Notes under the pieces: model-generated
What the model was told of the DNA's origin: nothing
The model's input: only the letters and a program-made list of their open reading frames with translations
Database searches by the model: none
Part shown: piece by piece, positions 15,503 through 26,789 of the stretch
Layout: every line of letters starts with the position of its first letter
How positions within the stretch are numbered: position 1 is the first letter of the stretch
Origin: Acidobacteriota bacterium
GTDB lineage: Bacteria > Acidobacteriota > Holophagae > Holophagales > Holophagaceae
Assembly (NCBI GenBank): GCA_021802985.1
Contig: JAJZQW010000012.1
Coordinates: 1 to 49,732, forward strand
Length of the DNA: 49,732 bases
Reading direction: 5' to 3'
Translations under genes and position numbers: made by a program

Positions 15503-16369
15503 ATGTTCTTCATCATCGGTTTGGTGGTGGTCTTCGTCGCCGTCCTCGGCGGCTACCTCATGGAGGGCGGGAAGATCCCCACCCTGCTGCATCCGCTTCC
15601 CGCCGAAGGCCTCATCATCTTCGGCGCCGCCGTGGGCTCCTTCCTGGCCGCCAACCCCATGTCCCTCATCAAGCGGGTGGCTGCGGATATCGCCAAGCCC
15701 CTGAAGGGCAGCCCGTACACCAAGCCCGTGTACATGGAAATGCTGATGATGCAGTACGAGGTCTTCGTGAACATCAAGAAGGGCGGCCTGCTGGCCCTGG
15801 AACAGGATGTGAACGACCCGCACAATTCGGCGATCTTCAAGAAGTACCCCACCTTCACGAACAACCACCATGCCCTGGACTTCTTCTGCGACTCCATGAA
15901 GCTGCTCATCAACGGCAGCGCCAAGATGGACGAGATCGACCTGGTGATGGACACGGACCTGGATGTCCACCATGCGGAGAACGCGGCACCGGGCGCCTCC
16001 ATGAGCGTGATGGCGGATGCCTTCCCGGCCTTCGGCATCGTGGCGGCGGTCATGGGCGTGGTGATCACCATGGGCTTCCTGGACCAGCCCCCGAACATCA
16101 TCGGGGGCAAGGTGGGCGGGGCCCTGGTCGGCACCTTCCTCGGCATCCTCCTCTCCTACGGTGTGTTCCAGCCCCTGGCCAAGCACATCGACGCGGTGAA
16201 TACCGCCGAATCCTTCTACTACAACTGCCTGCGCTCCGGCCTCACCAGCTTCGGCAACGGCGCCGCCCCGGTGACGGCCGTGGAATTCGCCCGCCGCAAC
16301 ATCCCCTCCACCGAGCGCCCCGGTTCGGGCGAACTGGAGGAAGTGGTGCGGCAGATCAAGCCAAGGTAG
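15503..16369 (+). CDS. motA: flagellar motor stator protein MotA
   Basis: A 288-residue inner-membrane stator subunit that, with MotB, forms the proton channel driving flagellar rotation. It opens with a membrane helix (FFIIGLVVVFVAVLGGYL) and has a second near GLIIFGAAVGSFLAA. A long cytoplasmic loop carries the torque-generating charges. The C-terminal helix pair includes the conserved proline in ADAFPAFGIVAAVMGVV. The length and long loop match the E. coli type rather than the shorter sodium-type PomA. AGGAG precedes the start at 15503, and motB follows after six bases. Confidence 0.95.
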   Translation: MFFIIGLVVVFVAVLGGYLMEGGKIPTLLHPLPAEGLIIFGAAVGSFLAANPMSLIKRVAADIAKPLKGSPYTKPVYMEMLMMQYEVFVNIKKGGLLALEQDVNDPHNSAIFKKYPTFTNNHHALDFFCDSMKLLINGSAKMDEIDLVMDTDLDVHHAENAAPGASMSVMADAFPAFGIVAAVMGVVITMGFLDQPPNIIGGKVGGALVGTFLGILLSYGVFQPLAKHIDAVNTAESFYYNCLRSGLTSFGNGAAPVTAVEFARRNIPSTERPGSGELEEVVRQIKPR

Positions 16370-16375
16370 CGCGCT

Positions 16376-17308
16376 GTGGCCGACCAGCAGCCGGAAGTCC
16401 GTATCCGGATCGTCAAGAAGAAGGGCGGCCACGGTGCCGCCCACGGGGGCGCGTGGAAGGTGGCCTACGCGGATTTCGTGACGGCCATGATGGCCTTCTT
16501 CCTGTTGATGTGGCTGCTCAACAGCGCCGACAAGAACACCAAGGCGGGCATCGCGGGGATGTTCCAGGATCCCAATTTCTTCAGCACCGAACGGGGGAAG
16601 GAGATCCTCTCGAACTACGGGAAGGGCATCCTCCCGGGCGGTCGGGGCATGTCGCCGGGCCCGGATGGAAGCAACGCCCCGCCCCAGAATGCAGAGGCCG
16701 CGGTGGAGCAGGAGCGCAAGGCCCTGCAGGGCGCCAAGGATGCCATCGAGAACGCCTTCCAGAAGGACGAGTTGCTGCAGGCCTTCAAGGACCAGATCAA
16801 GCTCGACTTCACCGATGAGGGCCTGCGCATCCAGATCCAGGACAAGGCCGCGCGGGTGCTGTTCGATTCGGGGAGCGCCAAGCTCAAGCCCTACACGCTG
16901 TCCATCCTCCAGGAGATCGCCCGGGAGCTGGGCAAGCTGCCCAACCGGGTGGTCATCGGCGGGCACACCGACAGCCAGCAGTACCCGAACAAGGCCTACA
17001 CCAACTGGGAGCTGAGTTCCGATCGGGCCAATGCCGCCCGCCGGGTCATGGAAAGCGCCGCCCGGGGCCTCCGCCCCGACCAGGTCCGGCGGGTCACCGG
17101 CTACGCCGACACGATCCCCCTGGAGGGCCTGGACCCCAAGGATCCCCAGAATCGCCGCATCTCCATCATCGTGCTTTCGGCCGCCAGCGAGGCCGCCGAG
17201 GAGCAGCGCCAGAAGACCCAGCCCGAACCGGTGCCCGCCCCGCCCGGGGAATCATCCGCCACTCCCCCCATCAAAAAAGAAGCGCCCGGAGGTACGGACG
17301 CTTCGTGA
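16376..17308 (+). CDS. motB: flagellar motor stator protein MotB
   Basis: A 310-residue MotB. A basic N-terminus precedes the single membrane helix VAYADFVTAMMAFFLLMWLL, which carries the essential proton-binding aspartate (YAD). A plug and linker region follows (about residues 60-140), then an OmpA-like peptidoglycan-binding domain with VVIGGHTDSQQY, SSDRANAARRVM and NRRISIIVL. The proline-rich tail is ordinary. The GTG start at 16376 is six bases after the motA stop, with AAGG across the junction. No chemotaxis or other flagellar gene adjoins the pair. Confidence 0.95.
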   Translation: MADQQPEVRIRIVKKKGGHGAAHGGAWKVAYADFVTAMMAFFLLMWLLNSADKNTKAGIAGMFQDPNFFSTERGKEILSNYGKGILPGGRGMSPGPDGSNAPPQNAEAAVEQERKALQGAKDAIENAFQKDELLQAFKDQIKLDFTDEGLRIQIQDKAARVLFDSGSAKLKPYTLSILQEIARELGKLPNRVVIGGHTDSQQYPNKAYTNWELSSDRANAARRVMESAARGLRPDQVRRVTGYADTIPLEGLDPKDPQNRRISIIVLSAASEAAEEQRQKTQPEPVPAPPGESSATPPIKKEAPGGTDAS

Positions 17309-17460
17309 GGGTAAGTTGGTGGGGTGTCGTTGGTGGGGAGGTTGTAGCGGGAGTTCCCACGTGCGGGAACCGGTGTCAAGTGGTGGGATCAATGGTGGCG
17401 GGAAGCCCTTGCGGGCACCTCGCATCCAGTATGGCCCCGTTATCGACCCGCGGCCAGGAT

Positions 17461-18180
17461 TCAGCGTTGTTCGCCTGGCAGCTCGAACCAGGCCGGCTCC
17501 ACGCCCCCGGGATGCCAATGGCTGAAGCTCAACGTGGCCGAGGATCCATCTGGCTCGGTGAGTTCCATGCGGCTGAGCACCGCACGGCCCGCGGCCTGGA
17601 CGGGAGGGTCGAAGCGGGCCGTCCGGGCCAGCTTGCCTGAGGCCAGATGGAACTCCGCCTTCAGGGGCGTCCCGCCCTCGCGGACGACCCACAGGCGCAC
17701 GGTGCGCGCGCTCAGGGCCGGGCGCTTGGCGGCGAGGTCCAGCCGCCAACAGGGGCGGCCCTCCAGGGTGTCCTCGGCCACCCCATCCACCCGGTAGTCC
17801 TCGCGAAAGCGGGTCCGCGCCACGTCGCCGCCCGCCGCCGGGCCAAGGAGCCGCTGCTGGGGCGTCACCTTGAGCGGATGCTTGGTGCCGGGGAGCAGCA
17901 GCCACATCTCGTCGCCCCGCAGCAGCACCGCGCGGCCCTTCTCCTTGTCCGACAGGCCGTCCAGGCGGGCATCCCCGTTCTCCCGCGCCGCCACCCGCCA
18001 GCGCTGGCTGGCCTTGCCGGAGGCCACGGTCAGTTCCATCGTGAAGGCCGGCCAGGGGTGGCGGAGCCGATCCACGTGGGCCAGGATCTCCTCCGCCTGG
18101 GCCAGCGACGGGAGCTGAGGCATCGGCGGGACCTGGGCCGCCAGGGGCAGAACGCACAGGAAGATGGCCGGAAAGCGCAT
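17461..18180 (-). CDS. LolA-like outer-membrane lipoprotein-sorting protein
   Basis: A 239-residue exported protein with a short signal peptide (FPAIFLCVLPLAAQ). The body resembles the LolA/LolB-like half-barrel fold of lipoprotein-sorting proteins: strands around RWRVAARENGDAR, LLRGDEMWLLLPGTKHPLKV, YRVDGVAEDTLEGRPCWRLDL and TVRLWVVREGGTPLKAEF. It may bind a lipid moiety in the periplasm; this is inferred from fold pattern only. Its ATG shares one base with the stop of the upstream cupin gene (TGATG), which implies translational coupling. It is the last gene of a manC-cupin-lolA-like operon. Confidence 0.65.
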   Translation of the reverse strand: MRFPAIFLCVLPLAAQVPPMPQLPSLAQAEEILAHVDRLRHPWPAFTMELTVASGKASQRWRVAARENGDARLDGLSDKEKGRAVLLRGDEMWLLLPGTKHPLKVTPQQRLLGPAAGGDVARTRFREDYRVDGVAEDTLEGRPCWRLDLAAKRPALSARTVRLWVVREGGTPLKAEFHLASGKLARTARFDPPVQAAGRAVLSRMELTEPDGSSATLSFSHWHPGGVEPAWFELPGEQR

Positions 18181-18539
18181 CAGCGGCGGCCGTAGTCGTC
18201 CTGGAGGCGCTCGATGTCCCCCTCGTCGAACACGCCCAGGCTCACCTCCAGCACCCGCACGGGATGGGGCGTGGCCGCATCGCAACTGAGCCGATGGGTG
18301 CTGCCCACGGGAAGCCAGAGCTGCTCGCCCACGGTGGGCCGCAGGGTCTCGCCGTCGCGCTCCACCACCACACCAGGATCCAGCACCACCCACAGTTCCC
18401 CCCGGTGAGTGTGGCGCTGGAGGCTCAGCTTCTGGCCGGGGTTGCAGGTGAGGATCTTCACCGTGCAGGGCGTATTCAGCGCGAACTGGTCGAAGGAGCC
18501 CCAGGGCTTGTCGACGTGGAGGGTGGGGGGTCGTTCCAT
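18180..18539 (-). CDS. cupin, type II mannose-6-phosphate isomerase-like
   Basis: A 119-residue single cupin domain equal to the C-terminal part of bifunctional ManC/AlgA-type enzymes, which interconvert fructose-6-phosphate and mannose-6-phosphate. The opening KPWGSFD and the metal-binding QRHTHRGELWVVL with GEQLWLPVGSTHRL are characteristic. The nucleotidyltransferase partner is a separate gene 37 bases upstream, so the usual fusion is split here. The start at 18539 is the only methionine before the cupin pattern. Confidence 0.85.
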   Translation of the reverse strand: MERPPTLHVDKPWGSFDQFALNTPCTVKILTCNPGQKLSLQRHTHRGELWVVLDPGVVVERDGETLRPTVGEQLWLPVGSTHRLSCDAATPHPVRVLEVSLGVFDEGDIERLQDDYGRR

Positions 18540-18576
18540 GGCTTCTCCTCAGGCCCAGGGCCTACAGCCTACTGTC

Positions 18577-19647
18577 CTACAACAGGTCTTCGCGGCCTTC
18601 GGCCCGCAGGCGCTCGACGATCTGCTTGACGCTCTGGGCGCGGTCCCGGTGGCAGATGAGGAGGGCGTCGTCCGCATCCACCACGATGAGATCCTCCACG
18701 CCGCTGGCGGCGATGAGGCGGCTGCCGCCGAAGAAGGCGCAGTTGCGGGTGTCCAGCAGCAGCGTCTCACCCTGGCTGACGTTGCCTTCGGGATCCGTCT
18801 CCTGGAACTCGATGGCCGCGGGCCAGGAACCCACATCGGACCAGCGAAAGCGCGTGGGCACCACGGCCACGGTCTCCGCCTTCTCCATCAGGGCCACGTC
18901 GATGGCCACCTGGGGCAGCTGCCGATAGGCGGCGGCCAGGGCCTTCGGATCGGCGCCGGCCTTCGACCAGGCGTCCAGGGGCGCCAGCACGTCCGGCGCA
19001 TGTTTCTCTAGTCCGGCCCGGAAATCAGCCAGCGTCCACACGAACATGCCCGCGTTCCAGTAGTGCCGACCGGAATCCAGGTACTGCAGGGCCACCTCCA
19101 CGGGCGGCTTCTCCCGGAAGGCTTTGACCTTCAGGACGGGGCCCTGGCCCTCGGCCTCGATGTAGCCATAGCCCGTCTCTGGATAGGTGGGGCGGATGCC
19201 GAAGGTGACCAGTTCCCGCTCCCCGGCCGCGTGCTTCGCGGCGGTATCCAGATCCTCGAGAAAGAGGTCCCGGTCGCCGATCCAGTGATCGGCCGAGAGC
19301 ACGGCCATCACGCTCTCCGGGAACCTGCGCTCGATCTGGACCAGGGCCAGCGCCAGGCAGGGCGCCGTGTTGCGGCCCTCGGGTTCCACCAGCACGTTCT
19401 CCGGCGGCAGCTCGGGCAGCATGCGGCGGGTTTCCTCGGCCAGGTCCGCCGTGGTGACCACGAAGACGCGCTCGGGTGGTACATGGCCGTCCAGGCGCCG
19501 CACGGTCTGATGCAGGAGGGTCTCGGTGCCCACGATGGCCAGGAACTGCTTGGGGCGGGCATTCCGGCTGCGGGGCCAGAATCGGGTCCCCCGGCCCCCG
19601 GCCATGACGACCGCCAACAGGGACTGAGGGCTGTGCGTGTCCGACAT
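18577..19647 (-). CDS. manC: mannose-1-phosphate guanylyltransferase
   Basis: A 356-residue nucleotidyltransferase that makes GDP-mannose from mannose-1-phosphate and GTP for surface glycans. The signature VVMAGGRGTRFWPRSR and the downstream PKQFL begin the Rossmann-like domain. Further family motifs are EPEGRNTAPCLALAL, SADHWIGD, FREKPPVEVALQYL and WNAGMFVW. The left-handed helix region ends near residue 350, with no cupin domain fused; that activity is the next gene. The start at 19647 is chosen because similarity begins there; the frame is open for 41 more codons that run across the palindromic repeat. Confidence 0.93.
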   Translation of the reverse strand: MSDTHSPQSLLAVVMAGGRGTRFWPRSRNARPKQFLAIVGTETLLHQTVRRLDGHVPPERVFVVTTADLAEETRRMLPELPPENVLVEPEGRNTAPCLALALVQIERRFPESVMAVLSADHWIGDRDLFLEDLDTAAKHAAGERELVTFGIRPTYPETGYGYIEAEGQGPVLKVKAFREKPPVEVALQYLDSGRHYWNAGMFVWTLADFRAGLEKHAPDVLAPLDAWSKAGADPKALAAAYRQLPQVAIDVALMEKAETVAVVPTRFRWSDVGSWPAAIEFQETDPEGNVSQGETLLLDTRNCAFFGGSRLIAASGVEDLIVVDADDALLICHRDRAQSVKQIVERLRAEGREDLL

Positions 19648-19681
19648 CAGGCTTCGCCCCTTTCTGCCCAAGTGCGGGAAG

Positions 19682-19711
19682 TCTCGCGTATCGCCGGAGG
19701 CGATACCGAGA
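19682..19711. repeat. palindromic repeat, copy 2
   Basis: Same hairpin as at 12482-12511: TCTCG, bulged C, GTATCGCC, loop GGA, GGCGATACCGAGA. Relative to copy 1, C at 12493 is G at 19693 and its partner G at 12501 is C at 19701, so pairing is kept. It lies in the gap between pfkA and manC. Confidence 0.75.
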
Positions 19712-19814
19712 AGACGACCGCCACCAGGGCCTTGGGATCCTTCGTCATCGCGTCCTCCTGCCGGAACCATCAGGAAACCATGCGGTTCCCCTCTTCCACA
19801 AGGTCACCAGGCTT

Positions 19815-20783
19815 CTAGCGGGCCAAGACGCCCACCAGGGCGCCCAGCTCCCTCGGGGGCACGGGGCGGGGCTCCAGGACCTTGGCCATGGGCTGGGCGA
19901 CCAGGGCCCCGGCCACCTCCCCCAGGTAGAAGGCCCGCTCGCCTGCGCCCAGCCGCCGCACGGCCTCGGCGCCCCAGCGGCTGCCCCAGATGCGGTCCAT
20001 GGCCGAGGGGCTCCCGCCTCGCTGGACATGCCCCAGGACCACCACCCGCAGGTCCATGCCGTAATCCCGCTTCAGGCGGTCACCCACGGCCATGGCACTG
20101 CCCACGCCATCGCCCTCGGCCACCACCACGATGGAGCTGCGTTTCCCCCGGATCCAGTTCGCGTGCAGCTGGGAGACCAGGGCCTCGTAGGTGTCATCGG
20201 GGGATTCGGGATAGAGCACCGCTTCCGCGCCACAGGCAATGGCGGTATGGACGGCCAGCATGCCGGAGCTGCGGCCCATGACCTCCACCAGGAAGAGGCG
20301 TCCGTGGCTGGAGGCGGTGTCGCGAATGCGGTCGATGGCCTCCACCGCGGTGTTCAGGGCCGTGTCAAATCCCAGGGTGCGATCCGTGCCCGGCAGATCG
20401 TTGTCGATGGTGCCGGGAATCCCCGCACAGCGAATGCCATGCTCACGGTGCAGCGCCTCGGCTCCCCGGAAGCTGCCATCCCCCCCGATGATCACCAGGG
20501 CCTCGATGCCGGCCTTCCGGAGCCTCTCGGCGGCCTCGGCCCGGCATTCGGGACGGAAGAATTCGGGGCAACGGTCGGTGTGGAGGATGGTGCCGCCCCG
20601 CTGCAGGATGTTGGCGCAGGAGCGACTGACCATGGGGGCCCAATCCCCCTCCAGCAGTCCCTGGTAGCCCCGGTAGATGCCGTAGACCTCATGGTTGAGG
20701 GCATCCGCCTGGCGCACCACCGCGCGGATGGCGGCATTCATGCCGGGCGCGTCCCCGCCAGAGGTGAGGACGCCCAGCCTCAC
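19815..20783 (-). CDS. pfkA: ATP-dependent 6-phosphofructokinase
   Basis: A 322-residue phosphofructokinase A, which phosphorylates fructose-6-phosphate in glycolysis. Signatures are LTSGGDAPGMNAAIR, GGDGSFRGA (the glycine after GGD favours ATP over pyrophosphate) and GTIDNDLPGTD with the catalytic aspartate. EVMGRSSGMLA appears where many enzymes have MGRHCG. The substrate loop includes LGHVQRGGSPSAMDR. The GTG start overlaps the stop of the preceding small gene by four bases (GTGA). It is the third gene of a tight minus-strand group with a CheZ-like gene and a small basic protein, an unusual company for pfkA. Confidence 0.95.
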   Translation of the reverse strand: MRLGVLTSGGDAPGMNAAIRAVVRQADALNHEVYGIYRGYQGLLEGDWAPMVSRSCANILQRGGTILHTDRCPEFFRPECRAEAAERLRKAGIEALVIIGGDGSFRGAEALHREHGIRCAGIPGTIDNDLPGTDRTLGFDTALNTAVEAIDRIRDTASSHGRLFLVEVMGRSSGMLAVHTAIACGAEAVLYPESPDDTYEALVSQLHANWIRGKRSSIVVVAEGDGVGSAMAVGDRLKRDYGMDLRVVVLGHVQRGGSPSAMDRIWGSRWGAEAVRRLGAGERAFYLGEVAGALVAQPMAKVLEPRPVPPRELGALVGVLAR

Positions 20784-21088
20784 CGGGCCGCCTTGGCGTG
20801 GGGCGCCTTCCGCGGCGCCTTTCTGGGCGCATGCCTCTTCTTGTGGACGGGCTTGTGGTGCTTGACCTTGGCCCGCCGGCCCCGGCGGGTGTCCTTCACG
20901 TGGGTTTCCGGCGGTGGCAAGGGCGGCGGTTCCACAATCCCCTTGGGCAGGGGCGGCAGGTCCCCATCCGACAGGCCCAGACTGGCAGACCGTTGGGCCC
21001 TGGCCTTGAGCACGGGGTCCTCCTGACCACGGGCCGTGGCAATCAACCCGAGGGCCAAGGCACTGATGACGAACACTCGGCGCGGCAT
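20780..21088 (-). CDS. small secreted basic proline-rich protein
   Basis: A 102-residue protein I do not recognise. It begins with a signal peptide (RRVFVISALALGLIATARGQ). A proline-rich stretch (LPPLPKGIVEPPPLPPP) and a very basic tail of Lys, Arg and His repeats (KAPRKAPHAKAAR) follow. It could bind acidic envelope polymers or nucleic acid, but nothing shows this. The start at 21088 has a strong GGGAGGGG site. It overlaps pfkA by four bases and lies 19 bases after the CheZ-like gene, so the three are probably one operon. Confidence 0.65.
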   Translation of the reverse strand: MPRRVFVISALALGLIATARGQEDPVLKARAQRSASLGLSDGDLPPLPKGIVEPPPLPPPETHVKDTRRGRRAKVKHHKPVHKKRHAPRKAPRKAPHAKAAR

Positions 21089-21107
21089 GGTCCCCTCCCA
21101 GGATCGA

Positions 21108-21635
21108 TTATCCCCCATTCTCCTTCTGGGCAGCACGATCCTTCATGGCCTTCGCGAAGAACTCCGCCACCACCAGGTCTGCGTCCACCTTCGCGACATC
21201 AGCAATCTGCGGTTCCCGATGCAGGATGTCCCGGCCCGAGGGGGCCATCTTGGGGAGGTGGTCCTCCGAGGGCTGCAGGCGCCCCAGCACGTACTGCGCC
21301 ACCTCGATCAGGCTGCGCCCGACCCGTTCCAGCTTCTGGCGGACCACGTCCTGGTACTGGTAGAGATCGAAGGCACCCTGGATGTTGTAAGCGCCATTGT
21401 CGGCGTGGAAACCGATCTGCTCCAGCCGATTGGTCAGTTTCTCCAATTCCTCGGATGGGGGCAGCACGCTCCGGAGAATCTCCTGGCATTCCTTGGACAG
21501 GGCCTGGATTTCCTCGAAGCTGTGCTGGACCACCTCGATCTGGTCGAGGACCCGCTCGGCACCCCCCTCCTGCTCCCGCGCGATCTGCATGAGCTGATCG
21601 GGGATCGCCTGGTTTTCCTGGGGCTTGTCCGACAT
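21108..21635 (-). CDS. CheZ-like protein (putative chemotaxis phosphatase)
   Basis: A 175-residue, highly helical cytosolic protein. Around residues 93-106 it has YQYQDVVRQKLERV. This matches the CheZ active-site pattern in which an Asp and a Gln four residues apart (Asp96 and Gln100 here; Asp143 and Gln147 in E. coli CheZ) drive dephosphorylation of CheY-P. The long helices on both sides fit the four-helix-bundle dimer of CheZ. It is shorter than E. coli CheZ (214 residues), and a C-terminal CheY-binding helix is not obvious, although the last 25 residues are helical. No che genes adjoin it. GGAG precedes the start at 21635. Confidence 0.6.
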   Translation of the reverse strand: MSDKPQENQAIPDQLMQIAREQEGGAERVLDQIEVVQHSFEEIQALSKECQEILRSVLPPSEELEKLTNRLEQIGFHADNGAYNIQGAFDLYQYQDVVRQKLERVGRSLIEVAQYVLGRLQPSEDHLPKMAPSGRDILHREPQIADVAKVDADLVVAEFFAKAMKDRAAQKENGG

Positions 21636-21711
21636 GGGCGCACTCCGTGTCCCATTCATCGGCCATACCCCGAAAAACTTTGAATCCGTGCGGATTGGAC
21701 CCCCGCGATAA

Positions 21712-23604
<1,893 letters not shown>

Positions 23605-23685
23605 ATTCCCCCGGTCTGGACCTCCCGGGTCTAGGATGGGACCCCGGTCGGGCCTGGGCCCGGCCACCCATCCAGGAGGACAGTC

Positions 23686-24267
23686 ATGGCAGCCAAGCGC
23701 ATCCTCATGCTCGTCGGCGACTTCGGCGAGGACTACGAGATCATGGTCCCCTTCCAGGCCCTGCTCGCCGTGGGCCACACGGTCCACGCGGTCTGCCCCG
23801 ACAAGAAGGCCGGTGACAGCATCGCCACGGCCATCCACGACTTCGAGGGCCACCAGACCTACTCGGAGAAGCCCGGGCACCGCTTCACCCTGAATGCCAC
23901 CTTCGCCGACCTGAAGTTCGACCAGTACGACGCCCTGGTGATCCCCGGCGGCCGCGCCCCCGAATACCTGCGCCTCAACCCGAAGGTGCTGGAGCTCGTG
24001 CGCCACTTCTTCACCACCAAGAAGCCGGTGGCCGCCATCTGCCACGGCGCCCAGCTGCTGGCCGCCGCCGGCGTGCTGGAGGGCCGTACCTGCTCGGCCT
24101 ACCCCGCCTGCCGCGCCGATGTCGAGCTCGCCCATGGCACGTTCCCCGAGATCGCCATCGATGGCGCCGTCACCGACGGCAACCTCGTCACCGCCCCCGC
24201 CTGGCCCGCCCACCCGGCCTGGCTCGCCCAGTTCCTGAAGGTGCTGGGGACGAAGATCAGCCTTTGA
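23686..24267 (+). CDS. DJ-1/PfpI family protein
   Basis: A 193-residue protein of the DJ-1/ThiJ/PfpI superfamily. The nucleophile elbow is [14 protein letters not shown] with the reactive cysteine, and an upstream acidic residue lies in [21 protein letters not shown] is a further family hallmark. Members act as deglycases, chaperones or peptidases, and the family does not fix which. AGGAGG precedes the start. Its 3' end overlaps the convergent P-type ATPase gene by 11 bases. Confidence 0.9.
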   Translation: MAAKRILMLVGDFGEDYEIMVPFQALLAVGHTVHAVCPDKKAGDSIATAIHDFEGHQTYSEKPGHRFTLNATFADLKFDQYDALVIPGGRAPEYLRLNPKVLELVRHFFTTKKPVAAICHGAQLLAAAGVLEGRTCSAYPACRADVELAHGTFPEIAIDGAVTDGNLVTAPAWPAHPAWLAQFLKVLGTKISL

Positions 24268-26731
24268 GGACCGCCGCCTCTGCCACCGCCGTGGGCACCC
24301 GCCACTTGATCATCACCACCTTCAGGGCGTCGTTGACCCCGAGGCAGGCGACCATGGCATAGCCGAAGATGATGAGCATCTGCCCCCACGGCAGGGGGTG
24401 GAGTCCCGGGAGGCCCACGAACGTCAGCACGGTGCCGGTAAGCGCATCGGCCAGGAGGGCGGCGATGAGGGTCTTGCTGGGCATCGTGGCCCAGAACCAG
24501 CGCCGTTCCCGGGCGGACACGATGGAGAAGACGGCGAAATAGAGCAGCGTGAGGAAACTGAAGGTGTACAGGGCGTGGTCGTTGGTTGCCAAACCGAACC
24601 GGGACCAGCCGATCCACAGCAGCAGCAGCGCCTCCCCAACCATCGCGACGCCCAGCACCACGGACACCGTGATGAAGCCGCCGATGTTCCACGTCTCCGG
24701 TTTCCCGGACGGCCGGACCCGATCGGTGGCCAGGGCGATCTTGGCGAAGTCGGTCATGAAGACCAGCAGCAGCATCGCAAAGGCGGAGACGACGAACTTG
24801 CCGGTCACCACAAACGCGACGGCCACGAAGGCGGCCTTCAGGATCGTCCGGCTGATCTTGTTGATGATCCACGTCAGGATGCGCTGGTAGATGATCCGGC
24901 CCTGCTCCACCAGCGCCAGGATGTTTGTCAGCCCCGGCTCGGTCAGGACCACGCTGGCGGCACCCTTGGCGACATCCGTCGCGGTGCTGACGGCGATGCC
25001 CACCTCGGCCTGGCGCAGGGCGGGCGCGTCGTTGACCCCGTCGCCCGTCATGCCGGTCACATGCCCGGCGGCCTGGAGATGCTGCACCACGACGTATTTG
25101 TCCTCCGGGAACACTTCGGCGAAGCCATCGGCACCCGCCAGCAGATCCACCGCCTCATTGCCGGCCTGGGCGCCCGCTGCCTTCAGGTCGGCCACGCGCC
25201 GGATGTTGGGCAGGCCGACGCCCCGGGCGATCTCACCCGCCACCGCCAGCGCATCCCCCGTGAGCATTTTCACCGTGACGCCAAGGCCCTGGAGGGCCGC
25301 GACGAGCGACTTGGCGTCCGGCCGGGGGGGATCGTACAGCGTCACCAGGCCAAGCAGGACCGGCGTACCCGACTCCGGGCCGCGCGCGACCGCCAGGGTC
25401 CGGTAGCCCTTCAACGCTGAGGCCTTGACCCGTTCCTCCAGCGCCTCGATCGCCGGGGGCTGGAGCCCGCAGGCCTCGGCGAGGGTCCGCACGGCGCCCT
25501 TCATGACGCGCAGCCGCTGCCCGCCCTGTTCCACAACGGCTTCCGTCCGCCGGTTCTTCGCATCAAAGGGCGCGAAGGAGATGGGCTTGACTGCGGGAAC
25601 GCCATCGAAAATGTGCCGCTCCTTCGCCGCAGCCAGGAACGCCAGGTCGATCGGATCCTGGTTGGCCTCCTGAGAGGCGAGCGCGCCCGCGGATAGCACC
25701 TCGGCTTCCGTGGCCGGTTCCATCGGGATCACCCCCGTGACGGCCAGCTGGTTCATGGTGATCGTGCCCGTCTTGTCCACACACAGCACATCCATCGTCG
25801 CGGCATCCTCGGCGGCGCTGAGGCGCGTCACCAGCACCCCGAGCTTGGCCAGTTCCTTCGACCCGACGGCCATGCTGACCGTGAACATGACGGGGAGGGC
25901 CACCGGCACCGCACTCATCAACAGGACGAGCATGAGGGGGACCACCTCGATGAGCGGCGTACCGCGGACCAGCGAGAGCACCACCACCAGGCCCAGCAGT
26001 ACGCCGAGGATGACGAAGAGCCAGCGGACGACCTTCGTCACCACCGCTTCGATGTGGAGCTTCGGACGCGCCTGCTGTACGAGTTCCGTGGTGCGGCCGA
26101 AATAGGTCTTGGCCCCGGTCAGCATCACCACCCCGTTGCCTTCACCCCGGTGGACCACGGAGCCCGACGGCACGATTTCTCCGGGGGCCTTGTCCGCGTC
26201 CTTCGATTCGCCGGTGAGCGCCGACTGGTCCACGGTCACAGTTCCCGTGAGGAGGCTCACATCCGCCGGGATGATGTCGCCCGGCCGCACGCGGACGATG
26301 TCGCCGGGAACGAGTTCCCGGGCGGGAATGACCTGCCAGGTCGAATCGCGCCGCACGCGGGCGCTGACCTGCAGCCGCCGCCGCAGGGCCTCCACGACGC
26401 CAGCGGCCCGGCGCTCCTGCATGAAGCTCAACACGGCGTTGACGACCAGCAGCGCGCTCACTACGATCAAGTCGGCATACTTCCCGAGCACCGCCGACAA
26501 GACCATGATCAGTTCGAGCATCCACGCCGAGATGCCCCAGAACTTCCCGAGGAAGGTACGAATCGGGTGCCCCTTCTGCTCGGCGACCTCGTTGTAGCCA
26601 TGCTCCTTCCGCCGGGCCTCCACCTCGGCGCCCGTGAGCCCCGTGTCCGGGTTCACCTGCTGAGCCGCGAGTGGATCGGTGCCCTTCTTATCGGGAGCTG
26701 GTTCTGGATGCGTGGGTTCAGCAGCCGTCAT
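24257..26731 (-). CDS. proton-exporting P-type ATPase (type IIIA)
   Basis: An 824-residue P-type ATPase resembling plasma-membrane H+-ATPases of plants, fungi and archaea. An N-terminal cation-ATPase segment precedes the first membrane helix pair ([22 protein letters not shown]). The actuator domain has DQSALTGES, the phosphorylation site is [13 protein letters not shown], and the hinge is [20 protein letters not shown]-terminal membrane bundle follows residue 600. The long C-terminal autoinhibitory tail of plant enzymes is missing. It would pump protons out using ATP, useful for pH or membrane-potential stress. It lies 58 bases downstream of the histidine kinase gene and is the last gene of the minus-strand cassette. 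Confidence 0.88.
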   Translation of the reverse strand: MTAAEPTHPEPAPDKKGTDPLAAQQVNPDTGLTGAEVEARRKEHGYNEVAEQKGHPIRTFLGKFWGISAWMLELIMVLSAVLGKYADLIVVSALLVVNAVLSFMQERRAAGVVEALRRRLQVSARVRRDSTWQVIPARELVPGDIVRVRPGDIIPADVSLLTGTVTVDQSALTGESKDADKAPGEIVPSGSVVHRGEGNGVVMLTGAKTYFGRTTELVQQARPKLHIEAVVTKVVRWLFVILGVLLGLVVVLSLVRGTPLIEVVPLMLVLLMSAVPVALPVMFTVSMAVGSKELAKLGVLVTRLSAAEDAATMDVLCVDKTGTITMNQLAVTGVIPMEPATEAEVLSAGALASQEANQDPIDLAFLAAAKERHIFDGVPAVKPISFAPFDAKNRRTEAVVEQGGQRLRVMKGAVRTLAEACGLQPPAIEALEERVKASALKGYRTLAVARGPESGTPVLLGLVTLYDPPRPDAKSLVAALQGLGVTVKMLTGDALAVAGEIARGVGLPNIRRVADLKAAGAQAGNEAVDLLAGADGFAEVFPEDKYVVVQHLQAAGHVTGMTGDGVNDAPALRQAEVGIAVSTATDVAKGAASVVLTEPGLTNILALVEQGRIIYQRILTWIINKISRTILKAAFVAVAFVVTGKFVVSAFAMLLLVFMTDFAKIALATDRVRPSGKPETWNIGGFITVSVVLGVAMVGEALLLLWIGWSRFGLATNDHALYTFSFLTLLYFAVFSIVSARERRWFWATMPSKTLIAALLADALTGTVLTFVGLPGLHPLPWGQMLIIFGYAMVACLGVNDALKVVMIKWRVPTAVAEAAVLKG

Positions 26732-26789
26732 GGGGCATCTCCAAGAGGGACATCAGGCGAAAGGAGATCCAGCTACCTCTCAGGTGCGC

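Noticed and set aside
15080..16966. A 628-codon minus-strand open frame.
   Set aside because: It is antisense to motA and motB and shares a frame shadow with the deoxyhypusine-synthase-like gene; composition is that of a shadow.
17353..17370. Hairpin between motB and the LolA-like gene as a terminator.
   Set aside because: Six to eight pairs with a mismatch and no T run on either strand.
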